This document shows positions 32,950-37,139 of a stretch of DNA of 37,139 nucleotides, in pieces. A program made the position numbers and the translations under genes. The DNA comes from Smittium culicis (taxonomy: Eukaryota; Kickxellomycota; Harpellomycetes; Harpellales; Legeriomycetaceae). The DNA lies in the NCBI GenBank assembly GCA_001970855.1, contig LSSN01005893.1, positions 1-37,139 on the forward strand, in the 5' to 3' direction. The notes under the pieces were generated by a model that made no database searches, had not been told where the DNA came from, and was given only the letters and a program-made list of their open reading frames with translations. The first letter of the stretch is position 1. Every line of letters starts with the position of its first letter.

Positions 32950-35690
32950 AGATGGCCAGAAAAGGAAGACGGCGATTTTGCAAAAGCTGATTTTTTGGAA
33001 ACGTAAATTGCAGCCAGAATGGAATTTAACTCTTTCCCGCCCAAAATCTTTTTGCTAATGAAAAAATAAACTCCTCTCGCACAATAAAAAAGCATTTAAA
33101 ATCATTGGATATATTATTTAAGCTTTGTTTAAATTTCATCCAATAATGTGAACAATGTTGAAAAAACAATAAAAAGTTTACCAGAACCTTGACATGCCTT
33201 AACTACACCTTATACTAATAAATAAGGTGATAAAAATAATCACTATAATTAAATAACACATCCATCATTGTCTATAGTTCAAAATGAAGGTAAATTTATC
33301 TCTTATTGAGTTAGGTAGTTCTTATTTAGAACTATAAATAAATTATATAGAATATGATCGTTAGAAATAATACTAATCTTTAACTAGATCAAATACTAAG
33401 AATCATATATTATTGACCTCAAACATTAATGATAAAAATATCTAAGCAAGATACATAAATCACCATTCACACAAAGTAGTGCTAATATATTATCATGAAT
33501 ATATTATCTATACTAAAAAAAAATTGTAATGTAACCAGATAATCACTATACAAGGGTCATTTAGTCAATCTAGCGGATATATTAACGAGCTTTTATTACT
33601 GCAAAAAATATTTTTGAATTCTATTTAACTCTAGATATAAATATTATTTTAAGCGGTTATTCATAGTAAAAGATATATCTAGATATCATTACACACCAAC
33701 AACAATCAAAATTTGTAAAGGTTTAAAGTTCATATAAAGAATTTGAGGCATGTAATTATTGTTAATTTATTATTTTTAAGCATATTATAACTAATATAAA
33801 GCTTCAAGAATCATCCATTTTTATTACTACTTGAGTTTATATTGTCCCATACTTACTTATGTTTTATGAAATAATCTCCATAAAAATAATATACTTATTA
33901 AAATTTTTATATTTTAGTTTAATTGATGTTTAAAAAATAATAGAATCTTTTTTTAGGTATAGTATGTTAATGTTTGTTGTGTATTTAATTAAGAAATTGC
34001 AATAATTTATAAATATCTAGAGATTAAAGAATAGGGGAAAATCTAATATTAAAATCCGAATTAATACATTAAACTAGCAATCTATCATTGATAAAATTTT
34101 CAAGCTAAAACATGAAAAGCAATTAAAACACCAAAAAGCCTTAGTAATATCATGTATAATAAAATTACATCACGTTGGAAGTTTTTTAGCCAATGGAATC
34201 GATGAAAAATAATCTACCTATGAACGAGAAAGACCTTAAAATCCGATATAGTGTATATTATAGTTTTAGTAATTAATGAATTCAATTCTGTGTTTGCTGC
34301 TTGTATTTTTTTTTGCTTAGTAATATTTTGAGTCAATGGAAATGTCGAAACACGGCATATCTCTGAACGGGAAAGGTGCCAAAAATCCGACATGGTGTAT
34401 ATTATAGTTGCAATAGTATGCATATTCAATGCTATGTTTGTTGTTTGTATTCTTATGCTTAGTAATATTTTGAGTCAATGGAAATGGCGAAAAACGGTCT
34501 ATCTCTGAACGTCAAAGTCTCCAAAAATCTGACACTTCCTATAGTTTTTTTTTCTTTAAAGTATTTAAAATTTTACACGTTCTGTTCTTTGCGTAAATAT
34601 AGCATATAATTTTTCAAGTAAATATCTTTCATCAAGAAATTTTTATAATCCTGCCACTATGGTGAAAAATATCTAATGTGTTATTTTATTTTATTATAAT
34701 TTATTTTAATTTAATTTAATTTTATCGAGATCTTATTTTATACTCTTATCTCATTTTAATTATAATACATTCTAAATATTAGTTTTTATATTCTCTTAGC
34801 CATTATAGTACTTTTAATTTTTTTTTTAAAAATTTTCCTAATTTTTTTATTGATGGGTGTTGATTGAAATTATTTTTGATTAGCAACGCGCATTCACTTT
34901 TATTTCAATTATTTTTCTTTTAACAATTTTTATTATTATTTTTATGATTTTAGTTAAAATGATCATTCCAAAGTGCTTTTATAATTAAATCAATTTCATA
35001 AATATAGCTAATAAAAGGCATACGTTATCCTAACACTAATCATGATTTTTATTAGTGTTATCGTAGTTATTTATAATTCTAAAGTAATGTTAATCTCTTC
35101 AAAAAGGCTTATACTTTTATTCCTTAAAGCGAATAAAATCATTGTTAACTCAATAAATAGTAATTAGCTAAGTGTACTAATTAAAAGATTCGGCTAATTA
35201 TCTTTAATAAATTTATCTGAAAAATAAAATACAAATATTAAAATTATATGCTATATTAAAGTGGAAGGTAATAATTTAATTTTTTTAGATATAGATTCAA
35301 TCAAATTAGGCCCATAGTAATAAGCTCGTATTTCAATTATTTTATAAGTAGATTATATCTTGTTTTTTTATTACCAGTTTTACTCAGAACAATTTCTAGT
35401 AAGATATATTTTTCTTGACAGTCATTTGTGGTATTCTGGAATGCAAAGCCCAAACACCTTTCAGTCATTTTTTTTTTTTTTGCTTTAATTTGGTCATTTT
35501 AATTGAGCGATTTAGACCGCTATTTGTACCAGTTTATAATGAGTACAAAATTCAAAAAATTTCTGGCGCTTAATTTTGTTGAAGTAATATGTACAATTAA
35601 TTTTGGTAGACGATTTTTGGTCTGCTGTACATGATCGCACATTTTTCGAAAAAGGCCATTTTTGATATTCTGCCTGGGAAAGGGTTAAGA
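32950..35690. other. Gene-poor AT-rich interval
   Basis: Apart from the tandem repeat at 34190-34540, I see no gene. Open frames are short, AT-driven and lack motifs. A moderately GC-balanced stretch at 32950-33070 and another at 35560-35690 are not coding by any frame I can support. Confidence 0.6.
34190..34540. repeat. ~142-bp tandem repeat, about 2.4 copies
   Basis: Units begin (C/T)CAATGGAAATG(T/G)CGAAA at 34190, 34333 and 34475, a spacing of 142-143 bp. Each carries ATCTCTGAACG and CCAAAAATC(C/T)GACA near its start. The full units end with CTTAGTAATATTTTGAG. The first copy is the most diverged and the last is partial, ending near 34540. No stable reading frame spans the units. Confidence 0.85.
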
Positions 35691-35938
35691 AAACGCAGAA
35701 ATAATTAAAAAGGAAGTGGTGGGAAAGGGAAAGAAAGTGGAAGGTGGAATTAAGAGCTGTAACGACAAAAGATAAAATCGACTGATAAATTAGAAGGTAG
35801 AGAAGAAAAGTTAATATAGTGAAAAAAAATGAACGAAAAGGGGATAAAAAAAGGCAAATTGAGTTAAGTTATACTAGATTAAATTAGATAAAGTAATATT
35901 GGAGAAAGGGATAACTATAAGGTAGGGGGAGGGGGGGT
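35691..35938 (-). other. Pyrimidine-rich 3' flank of the oxidase gene
   Basis: In gene sense this is C/T-rich, with C7 and C5 runs immediately after the stop codon. It resembles the 3' flank of beta-tubulin (30240-30407, with a C11 run). It is probably 3' UTR and downstream sequence. No clear AATAAA is visible at a normal distance. Confidence 0.45.
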
Positions 35939-37139
35939 TTAGAGTTTGTAAGGGATGAGCATTCGGTAAGCCATGTTGGCGAAACCCCAGCTGGACTGGA
36001 CGCCGAACCCAGAGTGGCCGTAGTTGTGGATAACTGTGATGCTGGAGTTGGATAGGGAGCCAGTGATGATAGACTTCTCGAGTCTGACGCCGCCGGTTCT
36101 TCCGGGCCTGAACCCGACTTTGACAGCGAGGACGTTCTTCCTGAGCAGCTGCAAAGCCTGAGATTTGGGGATGCTGTTGGGGCATGAAGGTTTGTATCCG
36201 GGGACGAGCTCAGGGGTGAGGTCAAGAGTTTCGTTGAGAATGCTGGTGGTTGTGTCGTTGTCGATTTGGGTGTCGAAATTGTTGGGCAGGTGGGTGCCGC
36301 CAAGAATAACTGTTCCGTCGCCTCTTGGGATGACGTAGCGCATGGCTGGGCCGCCTAGTTTGGTCACTGTTCGCTTGATTTGCGGGGCGTATACTATGAC
36401 TACTTGGCCGCGAACTGGGTGCATATTGTTGTCTTTGATATCGGCCAGGTGCTTGCTGCCAAGAGCCGTGCAGTTGATTATTGCGTGGATGCGTTTCGAG
36501 CTGCCCAGGTTCAGCTTGCTAACAATGGTCTCGCAATCGCCGAGCTTGGATAGTTTCGACTTGACGAATTGGCCTCCACTTTTAATGAACTCGGAGTGTA
36601 GGTAGGCGCAATATAGCGGCGAGTTGATGACAAAAGTATCGTACTCGACGGCCAATTCAATGCCTGAAGGGAAGTCAGCACCGTCCTGGCCTTCCTTCTG
36701 GATCTTTAGTTTGCTAACGAAATCAAAGTACCAAGGCGTTTCCAAGGGCTTCTGCATGTAGTAGTCCATCCCCTTGAGTTTGGTGACGATCGGTTTTCCA
36801 TCGAAAGTTACGTTATCCTTTTCGAGCGCCGATATTCTTCCGAAAGTTTCCTTCTCGCACTGCTGCAAAAGCATGTCCGAGTTGGTTGCGAGCGAGCGCC
36901 AGTGTGCGCCAGCGTAGGGCGAGGCCATTTCGAGGGCGGGGATGGTTGCGGGGTCCCTGAACACAAACTCAGACCCGTTACTGGCCTTGATTCTTGCTAT
37001 GACCTTGTCGGTACTGGCAGGGACTGAAACTAAGTGGTCTGATACAATAACCACTTGGTACAGTCCAGACTGCTGCATAACAAGAGCGGTGGATAGGCCA
37101 ACCACGCCTGCGCCTGCTACGACCACCAACTGTTTCCCG
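35939..37139 (-). CDS. D-amino-acid oxidase family FAD flavoenzyme, N-terminus off the window
   Basis: It oxidatively deaminates D-amino acids (or acidic ones, if a D-aspartate oxidase) to 2-oxo acids, ammonia and H2O2, usually in peroxisomes. 399 residues are visible, starting GKQLVVVA. The FAD dinucleotide motif GAGVVG is at residues 9-14, so only a few N-terminal residues are missing; the ATG lies beyond the right edge. Family motifs include YAGAHWRS (~75), NCTALG (~222), HPVRGQ (~240), RYVIPRGDG (~267, the conserved active-site Tyr), VGFRPGRTGG (~341, the substrate-carboxylate Arg) and HNYGHSGFGVQSSWG (~372). The Tyr often found in GGTY is His here (GGTH). The last three residues are YKL, a poor match to the peroxisomal SKL signal. 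No intron is visible. The GC content is markedly higher than in tubulin or the intergenic DNA. Substrate choice between DAAO and DASPO cannot be settled by eye. Confidence 0.93.
   Translation of the reverse strand, partial: GKQLVVVAGAGVVGLSTALVMQQSGLYQVVIVSDHLVSVPASTDKVIARIKASNGSEFVFRDPATIPALEMASPYAGAHWRSLATNSDMLLQQCEKETFGRISALEKDNVTFDGKPIVTKLKGMDYYMQKPLETPWYFDFVSKLKIQKEGQDGADFPSGIELAVEYDTFVINSPLYCAYLHSEFIKSGGQFVKSKLSKLGDCETIVSKLNLGSSKRIHAIINCTALGSKHLADIKDNNMHPVRGQVVIVYAPQIKRTVTKLGGPAMRYVIPRGDGTVILGGTHLPNNFDTQIDNDTTTSILNETLDLTPELVPGYKPSCPNSIPKSQALQLLRKNVLAVKVGFRPGRTGGVRLEKSIITGSLSNSSITVIHNYGHSGFGVQSSWGFANMAYRMLIPYKL

Noticed and set aside
35874..36303. Pro/Thr/Ser-rich open frames overlapping the oxidase C-terminus
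   Set aside because: These are other-frame shadows of the GC-rich oxidase coding sequence.
1..37139. CRISPR arrays, bacterial operons or defence systems
   Set aside because: No repeat-spacer structure or prokaryotic gene organisation is present. Introns, LTR elements and gene content are fungal.

Overview
This window looks like a piece of an AT-rich fungal nuclear genome. The evidence is a spliced, divergent beta-tubulin gene, a D-amino-acid oxidase family gene, and a thick bed of Ty3/Gypsy LTR retrotransposons. Both host genes use the standard code, with TGG for Trp and no in-frame TGA. The exact lineage cannot be fixed from the sequence; a compact, AT-rich, early-diverging or yeast-like fungus is plausible.

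Layout. 1-142 is a perfect 7-bp tandem repeat. 143-25,260 is a nested retrotransposon graveyard. Element E1 (+) is a nearly frame-intact Gag-Pol that has lost its 5' LTR. A 4657-5349 LTR block joins it to E2 (+), whose gag and pol are separated by LTR fragments. Element E3 (-, 10179-15421) is complete with both LTRs and sits inside the debris. Element E4 (+, 17822-23285) is complete with two 479-bp LTRs. A second LTR family, here called LTR-B, occurs at 6755, 15426 and 24325. All four elements share one architecture: Gag with a CCHC knuckle, a conserved QLLxxSP-type linker, aspartic protease, RT, RNase H, and integrase with a GPY/F tail. Gag and Pol were apparently one reading frame. None is intact, and different catalytic residues are lost in different copies, so none looks autonomous.

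About 25.3-30.2 kb is an AT-rich desert with simple repeats and no convincing gene. 30,408-32,146 (-) is beta-tubulin in four exons, including a 17-nt microexon. It carries non-consensus residues at positions classically tied to benzimidazole sensitivity (6, 167, 198). Its introns and flanks are pyrimidine/C-run rich in the sense direction, and a cluster of CCAAT boxes lies upstream. 32.5-35.7 kb is again gene-poor, with a ~142-bp tandem repeat. 35,939-37,139 (-) is a GC-richer D-amino-acid oxidase family gene that runs off the right edge.

The structures most worth a second look are: a ~190-bp insertion in E2 made of three consecutive tetraloop hairpins; a 240-bp inverted duplication flanking the E2 pol; LTR pairs whose cores are identical while their tips and coding regions are diverged; a motif shared by several LTRs about 80 bp from their start; and the tubulin drug-pocket residues.
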